From positions 1,240,001-1,304,000 of the forward strand of contig NZ_VHIV01000002.1 of the NCBI RefSeq assembly GCF_006494425.1: 64,000 nucleotides of DNA. The letters run 5' to 3'. Below are positions 1 through 8,267 of the stretch, piece by piece. The notes under the pieces were generated by a model. It was not told the DNA's origin. It did not search any database and saw only the letters and a program-made list of their open reading frames with translations. The DNA is from Bacillus dicomae. Lineage in GTDB: Bacteria > Bacillota > Bacilli > Bacillales > Bacillaceae_G. The position numbers and the translations under genes are program-made. How positions within the stretch are numbered: the stretch's first letter is position 1; every line of letters starts with the position of its first letter.

Positions 1-1
1 A

Positions 2-1156
2 AGAGTAATTGAAATTGATGAATGGAAAAGAATGATAGGAGACTATCTCCCTACGTATCATCCTGTAGAAAATGTACAACATGCTCCTTTTTATATGGGA
101 TTTACGTCAGGATCAACTGGGAAGGCAAAAGCATTTTTACGTGCGCAACAATCGTGGGTTCATAGTTTTGATTGTAATGTACATGACTTTCATATGAAAA
201 GAGAGGATTCGGTTTTAATAGCTGGAACGCTCGTTCATTCTCTTTTCTTATACGGGGCAATAAGTGCATTATATGTAGGACAAACGGTGTACATTATGAG
301 AAAGTTCATTCCAAATCAAGTGTTAGATAAGTTAGAAACTGAAAATATATCAGTTATGTATACAGTTCCGACAATGCTTGAATCTTTATATAAAGAAAAT
401 AGAGTAATAGAAAATAAAATGAAAATTATTTCGTCAGGAGCGAAATGGGAAGCTGAAGCGAAAGAAAAAATAAAGAATATATTTCCGTATGCAAAAAGAT
501 ATGAATTTTATGGTGCATCAGAGCTAAGTTTTGTAACAGCACTAGTCGATGAAGGAAGTAAAAGAAAGCCAAATTCAGTAGGGAAACCTTGTCACAATGT
601 GCAGGTTCAAATATGTAATGAAGCAGGAAAAGAAGTACCGAAAGGCGAGATAGGAACTGTTTATGTGAAAAGTGATCAGTTTTTTATGGGATACATAATA
701 GATGGGGTTTTAGCATGGGAGTTGAATGCAGATGGCTGGATGACAGTGCGAGATGTAGGCTATGAAGATGAAGAAGGCTTTATATATATTGTCGGTAGAA
801 AGAAGAATATGATTTTATTTGGAGGAATCAATATTTATCCAGAAGAAATAGAAAGTGTATTACATGAACACCCAGCTGTTGATGAAATAGTTGTAATTGG
901 TGTGAAAGATAGTTACTGGGGTGAAAAGCCTGTCGCGATCGTAAAAGGAAGTGCTACGAGGAAACAATTAAAGAGTTTTTGCTTACAACGATTATCCTCG
1001 TTTAAAATACCGAAAGAATGGCATTTTGTAGATGGAATACCTTATACAAATAGTGGGAAAATTGCTCGTATGGAAGCAAAAAGTATGATTGAAAACCGGG
1101 AGAAAACATATGAAGAAGGCAGTTATTGTAGAGGCGAAAAGAACACCTATCGGTAA
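2..1156 (+). CDS. Acyl-CoA synthetase (AMP-binding), 5' truncated by window edge
   Basis: C-terminal part of an ANL-superfamily acyl-CoA synthetase, which activates a carboxylic acid to an acyl-adenylate and then an acyl-CoA in the cytoplasm. The frame is open from base 2, so the true start lies outside the window. Visible motifs in order are the P-loop-like FTSGSTGKAKAF, the YGASE aromatic motif, the hinge region GRKKNMILFGG, and a C-terminal NSGKIAR containing the catalytic Lys. The usual TGD of the motif before the hinge reads VRD here. The last 47 bases overlap the thiolase gene, so the two are probably translationally coupled and act together on one acyl substrate. The substrate cannot be told from sequence. 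Confidence 0.9.
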   Translation, partial: RVIEIDEWKRMIGDYLPTYHPVENVQHAPFYMGFTSGSTGKAKAFLRAQQSWVHSFDCNVHDFHMKREDSVLIAGTLVHSLFLYGAISALYVGQTVYIMRKFIPNQVLDKLETENISVMYTVPTMLESLYKENRVIENKMKIISSGAKWEAEAKEKIKNIFPYAKRYEFYGASELSFVTALVDEGSKRKPNSVGKPCHNVQVQICNEAGKEVPKGEIGTVYVKSDQFFMGYIIDGVLAWELNADGWMTVRDVGYEDEEGFIYIVGRKKNMILFGGINIYPEEIESVLHEHPAVDEIVVIGVKDSYWGEKPVAIVKGSATRKQLKSFCLQRLSSFKIPKEWHFVDGIPYTNSGKIARMEAKSMIENREKTYEEGSYCRGEKNTYR

Positions 1157-2201
1157 GAAGAATGGGAGGTTAAAAGAGTATGAAGTTCAGCAATTAGCAG
1201 CACCACTTCTTTCATTTCTAGGTAAAGGGATTGAGAGGAAAATAGATGACGTCATATTAGGTAATGTTGTTGGACCGGGAGGGAATGTTGCAAGATTATC
1301 TGCTTTAGAGGCAGGACTTGGCTATCATATTCCTGGTGTAACGATTGATCGGCAATGTGGTGCTGGTTTAGAAGCAATTCGCACTGCGTGTCATCTTATT
1401 CAAGGCGGTGCAGGTAAGTTCTATATCGCCGGGGGAGTAGAGAGTACAAGTACGTCACCTTTTCAAAAAAGAGCACGATTTTCACCTGAAACAATTGGTG
1501 ATCCTGATATGGGGGTAGCGGCTGAATATGTTGCGGAGCGTTATAACATAACGAGAGAAATGCAAGATGAGTACGCTTGTCTGAGTTATAAACGGACACT
1601 GCAAGCGCTAGAAAAAGGATATATACATGATGAAATATTGTCTTTTAATGGATTATTAGATGAATCTATAAATCCAGAAATGAATTATGAACGAATCATT
1701 AAAAGAACAAAACCCGCATTTTTACAAAATGGTACAGTAACGGCAGGTAATTCATGTGGTGTAAATGATGGGGCATGTGCTGTTCTTGTAATGGAAGAGG
1801 GACAAGCTCGTAAATTAGGTTATAAACCTGTCCTTCGTTTCGTTCATAGTGCTGTAGTGGGAGTGGATCCCAAGCTTCCAGGTACTGGTCCGATATTTGC
1901 GGTGAACAAATTATTAAACGAAATGAATGTAAAAGTAGAGGACATCGATTATTTTGAAATAAATGAAGCATTCGCCTCAAAAGTTGTTGCTTGCGCAAAA
2001 GAGTTACAAATTCCATATGAAAAATTAAATGTAAATGGTGGTGCAATTGCACTCGGTCATCCGTACGGTGCATCTGGGGCTATGCTTGTAACACGTTTGT
2101 TTTATCAGGCGAAACGAGAGCGTATAAAATATGGAATCACGACATTAGGAATAGGGGGCGGAATAGGGCTTGCTTTATTATTTGAGAAAGTAGAAGACTA
2201 G
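1110..2201 (+). CDS. Thiolase-family acetyl-CoA acetyltransferase, atypical C-terminus
   Basis: A 363-aa thiolase-fold protein, expected to make or cleave beta-ketoacyl-CoA. The start at 1110 is chosen because GGGAG lies just upstream and the protein then begins MKKAVIVEAKRTPIG, as in the family; an in-frame start at 1089 would add seven unsupported residues. The nucleophilic Cys is present (DRQCGAG, Cys83), as are NEAFAS and GHPYG (His317). The C-terminal motif, normally xCxGGG, reads TLGIGGG: the second catalytic Cys is replaced by Gly347. This may restrict the enzyme to degradation or change its chemistry (inference). It overlaps the acyl-CoA synthetase gene and ends inside a convergent terminator. 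Confidence 0.88.
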   Translation: MKKAVIVEAKRTPIGKKNGRLKEYEVQQLAAPLLSFLGKGIERKIDDVILGNVVGPGGNVARLSALEAGLGYHIPGVTIDRQCGAGLEAIRTACHLIQGGAGKFYIAGGVESTSTSPFQKRARFSPETIGDPDMGVAAEYVAERYNITREMQDEYACLSYKRTLQALEKGYIHDEILSFNGLLDESINPEMNYERIIKRTKPAFLQNGTVTAGNSCGVNDGACAVLVMEEGQARKLGYKPVLRFVHSAVVGVDPKLPGTGPIFAVNKLLNEMNVKVEDIDYFEINEAFASKVVACAKELQIPYEKLNVNGGAIALGHPYGASGAMLVTRLFYQAKRERIKYGITTLGIGGGIGLALLFEKVED

Positions 2202-2226
2202 AAAGGAACTAGTTTTCTACTTTTTG
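2190..2226. terminator. Bidirectional terminator, thiolase / SAP protein
   Basis: A 12-bp stem (2190-2201 with 2209-2220, one G-T pair) with a 7-nt loop is followed by a T run on the plus strand. It overlaps the stop codon of the thiolase gene and lies at the 3' end of the convergent SAP-domain gene, so it probably serves both. Confidence 0.7.
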
Positions 2227-2790
2227 AGGAACATAAGCATTGCTACCAGGTTTTGCTTTTATTTCGTTCCAAGCAGCGGTAGCATCACTTTTCGATTTGC
2301 CTTTATTATTTGGATCTTCAAAAAAGTCGCGAGTAAAGCGATTGTATTCAAACTGCGCACTGATAGTTGTTTTGTATGTAGGGTCTTTTTTTCGTTCGTT
2401 TTCTTCATGCCAAAAAGCTATCGCGTCTTCATATGTTTTTCCAACATTCTCTTTAAAAAACTTTTGAAGAGCTACTGTAAAGCGGAAGTTGGCACCGATT
2501 TTTTCTTTGAAAAAAGCACGAACATCTTCGCTACAGCGGTGATTTTCATTAATAACAGTTTGAAGGGAAAGATCTTTATGGGATAGGGAAGCTTTACTCA
2601 CCTTTTGACCAGAACTGTTTTTTAATATTTTTCCAGTAGTTAAATAATGTGAGATACGCTCGGTTATTTCGGTTTTAGAGCCACTGGCTGGTAAACCATG
2701 CTCACGACAAAATGTTTGGAGTTCTGCTTTTAACCAATAATAATTTTGGAAATCTGCAAGTAATATAGATTTTGTTAAAGGTGGACGCAT
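2209..2790 (-). CDS. SAP-domain protein (DUF6434-like)
   Basis: A 193-aa soluble, charged protein. The N-terminal ~60 residues look like a SAP helix-extension-helix module (LKAELQTFCREHGLPASGSK, then EITERISHYL), a fold often used for nucleic acid binding. The rest resembles the DUF6434 domain found in Bacillus proteins of this architecture, with repeated F/W-rich helices such as FKENVGKTYEDAIAFWHEE. No catalytic motif, signal peptide or membrane segment is visible. It stands alone, convergent with the thiolase gene. A DNA or RNA binding role is inferred only from the SAP module; the physiological function is unknown. Confidence 0.75.
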   Translation of the reverse strand: MRPPLTKSILLADFQNYYWLKAELQTFCREHGLPASGSKTEITERISHYLTTGKILKNSSGQKVSKASLSHKDLSLQTVINENHRCSEDVRAFFKEKIGANFRFTVALQKFFKENVGKTYEDAIAFWHEENERKKDPTYKTTISAQFEYNRFTRDFFEDPNNKGKSKSDATAAWNEIKAKPGSNAYVPQKVEN

Positions 2791-2894
2791 GAATGTAACA
2801 ACTTCTTTCTTCTATAATTTCCCTTAATTATAAAACGTATGTTCTTTTTGTGAAAGGATTAATTTGTAAATATAATGGGAAGAGGAGATTACAT

Positions 2895-3312
2895 ATGGAA
2901 AATATAATGCAAGTTCGTGTTACGGGAATTTTAATTGAAGATGAAAAAGTATTGCTAGTAAAGAAAAAAGTGGCTAATCGTAATTGGTCTTTACCTGGGG
3001 GAAGAGTAGAGAATGGTGAAACGTTAGAAGAGGCGATGATTAGAAGTTAAAATTAAGAAGCTACTCTATATTTGTGATAAACCAGATGCTTTCCCTTCTT
3101 TATTACATATTACATTTCTGCTTGAAAGGATTGAAGGTGAAATTACGTTACCTTCTAACGAGTTTGATCATAATCCAATTCATGATGTACAAATGGTGCC
3201 AACTATAAAATTAAGTCATTATGGTTTTTCAGAAACTTTTATTACTCTTATCAGTGCAGGTTTTTCGAATGCAGGGAGTTATCAAGGATTGAAACAAAAT
3301 ATTGGCCTATAA
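2895..3312 (+). pseudogene. Broken NUDIX hydrolase (internal deletion and frameshift)
   Basis: The start at 2895 has GAGG 9 bases upstream and reads MENIMQVRVTGILIEDEKVLL up to the first half of the Nudix box (GGRVENGETLEEAMIR). A stop then follows at 3048-3050. From 3052 another frame continues as the expected C-terminal half of a small NUDIX enzyme (IKKLLYICDKPDAF, LLHITFLLERI, ending NAGSYQGLKQNIGL) to a stop at 3310. The missing stretch corresponds to the REUXEEXGU half of the Nudix box, which binds the metal and is needed for catalysis. A deletion of about 26 bases would explain both the loss and the shift (inference). Activity should be abolished. Confidence 0.85.
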
Positions 3313-3320
3313 ATATAGAG

Positions 3321-3345
3321 GAAGGATAGCTATTAGCTATCCTTC
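3321..3345. terminator. Hairpin between NUDIX pseudogene and alaX-like gene
   Basis: A perfect 11-bp stem (3321-3331 with 3335-3345) and 3-nt loop lie between two convergent genes. The downstream tract is only weakly T-rich, so termination may be partial. Confidence 0.5.
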
Positions 3346-3356
3346 ACAAAAATATT

Positions 3357-4559
3357 TTACACCGCCGACTGTAAAGAAGAAACAAGTTGATTTAAAAATT
3401 CATCTCCGCTCATAATCACTTTCCCGCCGCCGCGAGCACTCTTTTTATTTCCGCCACCTTTTCCTTCAATTGTAGGAAGTGCCTCTTTTAAAAGAGCATT
3501 CATATCGAGCGTGACTGTTTTTCCGCAAGTGAGGATGCATTGTAGCTTGTCATCATTTTCAATGACGAAGTATGTAATGGCGTGCTCTTGTTGCTCTGTA
3601 ATAATAGCAGAAAGCTTTGCGACTTCTTGCATAGAACGATTTGTAAACATTTTAGAAATAAGTATGCCAGCATGTATTTCTATAGACTGTTGCAGTAATT
3701 CATTTGCCTCTGCAAATAATAATTTTTCATTCATTGTTTGTATTGTTTTTTCGTTTTCCTTTTGAGAGGTAAGAAGCTGTGCTACTTTTGCTGGGATATC
3801 AGTTTCGCTACTGTTTAATTGTTTGGAAACATCTTTCATAATTTGTTGCTGTTGCCCCATTAATTTAAGTGTACGCCAACCAGCGATAAAGGTTAAGCGT
3901 ATACCACCTTTATTGCGTTCCCATCCTAGTACTTGAATAGGACCAACTTCACCAGTGCGTTTCGGATGGGTTCCACCACAGCCGTTGTAGTCGTAATTTT
4001 CGATAATAACAACACGTATATTCTCTGTCATAGTTGGTTCTTTACGAAGAGGTAATGTTTTTGCTTCTTCTAAATCCATCCACTGGATACGAATTGGATG
4101 GTTTTCAAAAACGATTTTATTGGCAATTTGTACTGCCTTTTCAACCGTTTCTGTAGGCAAGTTTGCTGTTTCTAAATCAATTGTTATCGTTTCTTTTCCA
4201 AGATGGAATCCAATCGTAGGTATGTTGAAATAGTCCCAAAAAGCGGCAGATAAAATGTGCTGAGCTGCATGTTGCTGCATATGATCAAACCGGCGCTCCC
4301 AATTGATTTTACCTTCTACGTCTTCTGTGTGTAATTGTTCTGCAATGAAGTGGCGGATTTCTTCGTCGACTTCTTCAACATCAAATACAGCAATACCATT
4401 TAAAGTTCCAGTGTCATGTGGTTGTCCGCCACCAGTCGGATAAAATGCGGTTTCGTTTAAAACAACGTATAAATTACCGTCTTTATCATAATCTTGCTTT
4501 ATAATTTTAGTAGTAAATTCTTGCTTATAAGCGTCAGTGTAATATAATTTGTGCTCCAA
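3357..4559 (-). CDS. Alanyl-tRNA editing protein (AlaX-type, DHHA1 C-terminus)
   Basis: A 400-aa free-standing relative of the alanyl-tRNA synthetase editing region, which hydrolyses mischarged tRNA(Ala) in the cytoplasm. The start is taken as TTG at 4559: an AGAGGAGA ribosome site precedes it and the protein then begins EHKLYYTDAY. The upstream in-frame ATG at 4592 would place that site inside the coding region. The zinc-binding editing motifs are present: HAAQH (His97, His101) and CGGTH (Cys194, His198). A coiled linker follows, then a Gly-rich DHHA1-like end (GGGNKKSARGGG), as in long-form AlaX proteins. Monocistronic. Confidence 0.87.
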   Translation of the reverse strand: MEHKLYYTDAYKQEFTTKIIKQDYDKDGNLYVVLNETAFYPTGGGQPHDTGTLNGIAVFDVEEVDEEIRHFIAEQLHTEDVEGKINWERRFDHMQQHAAQHILSAAFWDYFNIPTIGFHLGKETITIDLETANLPTETVEKAVQIANKIVFENHPIRIQWMDLEEAKTLPLRKEPTMTENIRVVIIENYDYNGCGGTHPKRTGEVGPIQVLGWERNKGGIRLTFIAGWRTLKLMGQQQQIMKDVSKQLNSSETDIPAKVAQLLTSQKENEKTIQTMNEKLLFAEANELLQQSIEIHAGILISKMFTNRSMQEVAKLSAIITEQQEHAITYFVIENDDKLQCILTCGKTVTLDMNALLKEALPTIEGKGGGNKKSARGGGKVIMSGDEFLNQLVSSLQSAV

Positions 4560-4687
4560 TTTTCTTTCTCCTCTCGCATTAACTAGTTTCATTGTAAAGC
4601 AATTGAAATTAGTTTCCTAATATTTCAGAAGAAAGAAACTATTTTTAGAATTTTCTTGCTATAATAAGAAGAAAATGCGGGGGTGGA

Positions 4688-5086
4688 ATGAATATGTTAT
4701 ATGAAAACGGCGTAGATAAACTGCTTAGTTTAAGCAAAAATATTTCTGAATTGTATCGAGAATTAAATGAAATGACCCGGATTTTAACGGATTGTAATCG
4801 CGAAAGTGTGAAGTTTGATCGGTTATATGTAAAAGAGTTACTTTGGAAGAAAGAAGATGTAATAGAGAAATATGACCAGCTACTTGTACAACTTTGTATT
4901 AACGAATGCTTTGATCTAAAAAGTGTCATTACAGGCGAATATAAGTATACATATGAAGAAGTAGAGAACATTGTTTTACAATTTAATGAGAAGTATAATG
5001 TTGCAATATTAATTAAAGATGTTTGTAAAGAATTACAGTTTACATATGGCATAGATATGGATATCACAAGAACAGCTCGAGTATAG
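4688..5086 (+). CDS. Conserved hypothetical protein, 132 aa
   Basis: Not recognised as a named family. The protein is soluble, acidic-charged and largely alpha-helical, with a heptad-like pattern in the first half (LLSLSKNISELYRELNE) and two Cys residues near the middle. No signal peptide or membrane segment is visible. A GGTGG ribosome site precedes the ATG and a strong terminator follows, so it is a single-gene unit. Its reading frame is intact and codon use matches the neighbours. Confidence 0.7.
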   Translation: MNMLYENGVDKLLSLSKNISELYRELNEMTRILTDCNRESVKFDRLYVKELLWKKEDVIEKYDQLLVQLCINECFDLKSVITGEYKYTYEEVENIVLQFNEKYNVAILIKDVCKELQFTYGIDMDITRTARV

Positions 5087-5093
5087 AAAAGGA

Positions 5094-5126
5094 AAAGAAA
5101 GCAGGTCCTTTGCTTTCTTTTTTTTT
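5094..5126 (+). terminator. Terminator after 132-aa gene
   Basis: A 10-bp stem (5094-5103 with 5111-5120), 7-nt loop and a run of eight or more T. Confidence 0.85.
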
Positions 5127-5153
5127 GTAAGAACAGGGAGAGTAGGTTTAAAG

Positions 5154-6392
5154 ATGAAGGGAAAGTTAAAGCATATTCATCCGCTTGGAATGAGTATTAT
5201 TTTAGGGACATTGTTTGCTAGGTTTGCTACTTCAATGAGTATCCCTTTTTTAGCGATTTATTTAACGACTGTTAAAGGTGTATCAGCTGGAATGACTGGT
5301 GCTATTATTGGAACGAGTGCACTTGTAGGTGTTTTTGCTAGTTTTATCGGAGGGAATTTATCAGATCGATTTGGCCGGAAAACGATTATGCTCTGGTCCA
5401 TGATCGTTTGGATTTTTGTGTTTATAGGTTTTTCACTTGCGGATCATGTTTTAAGTTTCTTTTTATTAAACGCTTTGAATGGATTATGTAGGTCCTTTTT
5501 TGAACCGACGTCAAGAGCATTATTATCAGATTTAACGAAACCAGAGTATCGTTTACTCGTATATAATTTGCGTTACGGTGCAATCAATGTTGGAGTAGCA
5601 ATTGGGCCACTTGTCGGATTACAAATCGGAAGCGCAAAATCTACAATTCCTTTTTTAGTAGCAGCTGGGGTATATATTCTATATACAGCTATATTAGCGT
5701 TCCAATTTAAGAAGTATCCAATGGAAAAAAAGAAAGTGAATAAAGAAAAACCTGTTACAATGCTAAATGCAATGCGTATATTGCGAAAAGATATAGTATT
5801 TTTAGTTGCTTTAGTCGGTATTATTTTGAGTAATTGTGGTTTTTCACATTTAACGACGACAGTATCTCAATATTTTGCAAATGCACATATATTTGAGGAT
5901 GGAGTGAAGCTATTCTCATATATGCTCGCTTTAAATGCAATTGTTGTAGTGATTATCCAATACCCTGTTATTCAAATGTGCAAAAAGTATACACCGTTAA
6001 CATCAATTATGGTGGGGACTTTATTTGTGAGCGGAGGATTATTTGGCTTTGGAATAGTAGAATCTATGCTAGGTGCTGCCGTTTGTACAATTATTTTTAC
6101 AATTGGAGAAGTCTTAATGTTTTCAATGACGGATGTATTTATTGATGATATTGCTGTTGCGCATCTAAAAGGAACATACTTCGGTGCGATGGGCTTTTCG
6201 GGAATTGGAGCAGTAATAGGTCCGTGGTTTGGAGGAGTACTTCTTGATTACTACGGCTATCAAAATGGGTTTGCAGTATTTTCAGCATTAGCTATATTTT
6301 CAACTGTGGCATTTCCTGTGCTTTTAGTTACAAAAGGTTTATCGAAAAAAAGATATGATGGAAATTCTAATATGAAAGTACATGCGAAATAA
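5154..6392 (+). CDS. MFS transporter, multidrug efflux-like
   Basis: A 412-aa integral membrane protein of the major facilitator superfamily with about 12 hydrophobic segments. The MFS motif A lies between segments 2 and 3 (GGNLSDRFGRKTIMLWS). A positively charged central loop (FKKYPMEKKKVNKEKP) separates the two six-helix halves. The C-terminal tail is basic. It resembles the drug-efflux (DHA1, YttB-like) branch, but the substrate cannot be told. It starts 67 bases after the preceding gene, beyond that gene's terminator, and ends in a strong bidirectional hairpin. Confidence 0.87.
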   Translation: MKGKLKHIHPLGMSIILGTLFARFATSMSIPFLAIYLTTVKGVSAGMTGAIIGTSALVGVFASFIGGNLSDRFGRKTIMLWSMIVWIFVFIGFSLADHVLSFFLLNALNGLCRSFFEPTSRALLSDLTKPEYRLLVYNLRYGAINVGVAIGPLVGLQIGSAKSTIPFLVAAGVYILYTAILAFQFKKYPMEKKKVNKEKPVTMLNAMRILRKDIVFLVALVGIILSNCGFSHLTTTVSQYFANAHIFEDGVKLFSYMLALNAIVVVIIQYPVIQMCKKYTPLTSIMVGTLFVSGGLFGFGIVESMLGAAVCTIIFTIGEVLMFSMTDVFIDDIAVAHLKGTYFGAMGFSGIGAVIGPWFGGVLLDYYGYQNGFAVFSALAIFSTVAFPVLLVTKGLSKKRYDGNSNMKVHAK

Positions 6393-6423
6393 CATAAGCC
6401 CCAGTTACCAACTGGGGCTTATG
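6393..6423. terminator. Bidirectional terminator, MFS / Hsp20-like gene
   Basis: A perfect 14-bp stem (6393-6406 with 6410-6423) with a 3-nt loop, directly after the MFS stop codon and before the end of the convergent Hsp20-like gene. Confidence 0.85.
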
Positions 6424-6441
6424 TTTGTATTATATTAACTC

Positions 6442-6822
6442 TTAATTTGAAAAAAGAACTTGCTTTTCATGTTTATCAGCTACTTCATTTTTGGAAATAT
6501 GAATGGCTAAATATCCATTCTCCAAGCAGGCTAGCATCTTCTTATAAATAATATTATCGGGTAAAGGAATGATCCTCTGCAAAGAAATATTTTTATGAAG
6601 TATGCAAATGTTTAGGCCTGTCTTCATCTTTTCAATGACTACATTTTGTTCTGTCACATTTGGTACATCTGTTTCCAAAATGTATTCTTGTTCCGTTTCA
6701 CAAAGGTCAATATGAATTTGATTTGGGAAACTAAAGTTGCTACAAGAATCAGAACAAAATTGATCCATCCATTCTTCGAAACCATCAACATGAAAAAGAC
6801 AATCCTTCTTTTTCTTGCCCAT
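6442..6822 (-). CDS. Small Hsp20 / alpha-crystallin-like protein
   Basis: A 126-aa protein with a weak alpha-crystallin domain over the C-terminal ~80 residues: an alternating beta-strand pattern, the PNV turn typical of the family, and LENGYLAIHISK near the end. The N-terminal third is Cys- and Phe-rich (FCSDSCSNFSF). The ATG at 6822 is preceded by GGAGGGTG at a good distance; a GTG three codons upstream would overlap that site. In Bacillus, diverged proteins of this type include spore coat proteins such as CotM and CotP, and the neighbouring spore genes make a spore role plausible (inference). Confidence 0.7.
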   Translation of the reverse strand: MGKKKKDCLFHVDGFEEWMDQFCSDSCSNFSFPNQIHIDLCETEQEYILETDVPNVTEQNVVIEKMKTGLNICILHKNISLQRIIPLPDNIIYKKMLACLENGYLAIHISKNEVADKHEKQVLFSN

Positions 6823-6946
6823 GTAAGACACCCTCCGTAAAATCTCAATTCATACTATGTTATGCATGAATGAAGTAGGGGTGAAGAATAAATGGAAAAA
6901 TATAAACATTGTATGTGGAAAAGGTAGCTAGTGTGCATTTTTTGGT

Positions 6947-7069
6947 TTACATGTCATGATGTGCATGATTTTTTTGGCGTGAATGGTTACGGTTTTTTAC
7001 TTTATGAGATCCGCTTAACGGTTCAGGTTGTCCCTTTTTTTCTTTTGCTTCACGATTGTTTTTTCCCAT
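6947..7069 (-). CDS. sspP: Small acid-soluble spore protein P
   Basis: A 40-aa basic, His- and Lys-rich minor SASP of the spore core. The central block [20 protein letters not shown] and the HDM end match SspP of B. subtilis. An AGGAGGTG site precedes the ATG. In B. subtilis sspP follows sspO in one operon; here it is about 1.2 kb downstream of sspO, with two plus-strand genes between them, and appears to have its own promoter (see 7096-7125). Minor SASPs of this type are made in the forespore under sigma-G. Confidence 0.9.
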   Translation of the reverse strand: MGKNNREAKEKKGQPEPLSGSHKVKNRNHSRQKNHAHHDM

Positions 7070-7095
7070 TGTATGTGACACCTCCTCTTTCTCTT

Positions 7096-7125
7096 TAGAA
7101 TGAGAGAAGTTTGCAAATTTATACG
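7096..7125 (-). promoter_or_regulatory. Candidate sigma-G promoter for sspP
   Basis: On the minus strand, CGTATA (7120-7125) and CATTCTA (7096-7102) are separated by 17 bases, close to the sigma-G pattern TGMATA / CATACTA. The position, 27 bases before the sspP ATG, suits forespore expression. Prediction by eye only. Confidence 0.4.
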
Positions 7126-7190
7126 AGAATGTTTTTAGAAAAATAGGTAAAGATAAATGGGACTAACTATTATGGAAAGGGGATTATATA

Positions 7191-7454
7191 ATGCCATATC
7201 ATAAAGATAAACAACAAGCGTTTCAAGCAGCGCAGCAAGGCGTTACACAAGCAGAAAATGCATTTAACAACATTGTGAAAAATGATCCAAACTACGGTCA
7301 TGATTTAAAAGAATTACGCCAAGAGGTTCAGGAAGCTTATGAACAGATTCAAAATGCACTAGAAGTAGCTTCGGAAACACAACGCCCACAACTTGAGCAA
7401 TACGAAAGTAACCTTCAAAATATTATGCAGCATGTAGATCAATTAGAAAAGTAA
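7191..7454 (+). CDS. Conserved hypothetical small protein, 87 aa, coiled
   Basis: Not recognised. Gln- and Glu-rich, entirely helical in appearance and probably coiled-coil from about residue 40 (LRQEVQEAYEQIQNALEVA). No Cys, signal peptide or membrane segment. It starts after GGAAAGGGG and ends directly in a terminator hairpin. It sits between sspP and the deacetylase gene, so a sporulation role is possible but unproven. Confidence 0.7.
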   Translation: MPYHKDKQQAFQAAQQGVTQAENAFNNIVKNDPNYGHDLKELRQEVQEAYEQIQNALEVASETQRPQLEQYESNLQNIMQHVDQLEK

Positions 7455-7485
7455 ATGAGGTTGTTGTGTATTCGACAACCTCATT
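7454..7485 (+). terminator. Hairpin after 87-aa gene
   Basis: A perfect 11-bp stem (7454-7464 with 7475-7485) starting in the stop codon. The T tract is weak (ACTTT), and the deacetylase ATG follows only 15 bases later. Confidence 0.6.
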
Positions 7486-7500
7486 ACTTTAACGAATATT

Positions 7501-8226
7501 ATGCTAAAACAAAAAATCTTTCTACTCGTTTTTTCTTTATTATGTGCAGTACATATATTTCAAGTTGAAAAAGTGGAAGCGAAAATGTTGCTCAGAAAAG
7601 AGCTAGAACCAACTGGCTATGTAACGTGGGAAGTACCTAATAATGAAAAGATTATTGCTATTACATTTGATGATGGACCGGATCCAACTTATACACCGCA
7701 AATATTAAATTTATTACGTCAATATAAGGCAGAAGCGACATTTTTTATGATTGGATTTCGAGTGCAGCGTAATCCATATTTAGTGAAACAAGTGTTAAAA
7801 GAGGGACATGAAATTGGAAATCATACGATGAACCATTTGTATGCGAGTAATTCATCAGATGAAAAATTAGAAAATGATATTTTAGATGGAAAGAAATTTT
7901 TCGAAAAATGGGTGAAAGAACCTTTATTATTCCGTCCACCTGGGGGATATATTAACGATGCTGTATTTAAAACAGCGAAAGAAGCGGGTTATCAAACTGT
8001 TCTATGGTCGTGGCATCAAGATCCGCGTGATTGGGCAAATCCAGGGGTTGAATCCATTGTAAATCATGTAGTGAAAAATGCTAAAAGTGGCGATATTGTA
8101 TTGTTACATGATGGAGGAAATAATCGTAGTCAAACAGTAGCAGCGCTAGCAAAAATTTTGCCTGAGCTAAAAAAACAAGGCTATCGATTTGTAACGGTTT
8201 CGGAATTACTACGTTATAAACATTAG
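7501..8226 (+). CDS. Secreted polysaccharide deacetylase (NodB, CE4)
   Basis: A 241-aa carbohydrate esterase family 4 enzyme, expected to remove N-acetyl groups from peptidoglycan or chitin-like polymers outside the membrane. A signal peptide (residues 1 to ~27, ending VEA) precedes the NodB domain. The motifs are in order: TFDDGPD (catalytic Asp57, metal Asp58), HEIGNHTMNH (His108, His112), RPPGGY, and LLHDGG near the end. The B. cereus group carries many such deacetylases. No clear ribosome binding site precedes the ATG, which lies just after the previous gene's hairpin, so translation may be weak or start unusually. Confidence 0.88.
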   Translation: MLKQKIFLLVFSLLCAVHIFQVEKVEAKMLLRKELEPTGYVTWEVPNNEKIIAITFDDGPDPTYTPQILNLLRQYKAEATFFMIGFRVQRNPYLVKQVLKEGHEIGNHTMNHLYASNSSDEKLENDILDGKKFFEKWVKEPLLFRPPGGYINDAVFKTAKEAGYQTVLWSWHQDPRDWANPGVESIVNHVVKNAKSGDIVLLHDGGNNRSQTVAALAKILPELKKQGYRFVTVSELLRYKH

Positions 8227-8227
8227 A

Positions 8228-8265
8228 AAAAATCCCAAAAGGTGAATGTTCCTTTTGGGATTTTT
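8228..8265. terminator. Bidirectional terminator, deacetylase / sspO
   Basis: A perfect 15-bp stem (8228-8242 with 8251-8265) with an 8-nt loop, T-rich on both sides. It separates convergent genes and would stop sspO transcription from reaching sspP. Confidence 0.85.
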
Positions 8266-8267
8266 CG

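Noticed and set aside
2224-2586. Plus-strand frames opposite the SAP-domain gene
   Set aside because: Phe/Ser-rich shadow frames without ribosome sites; the minus-strand frame has family similarity.
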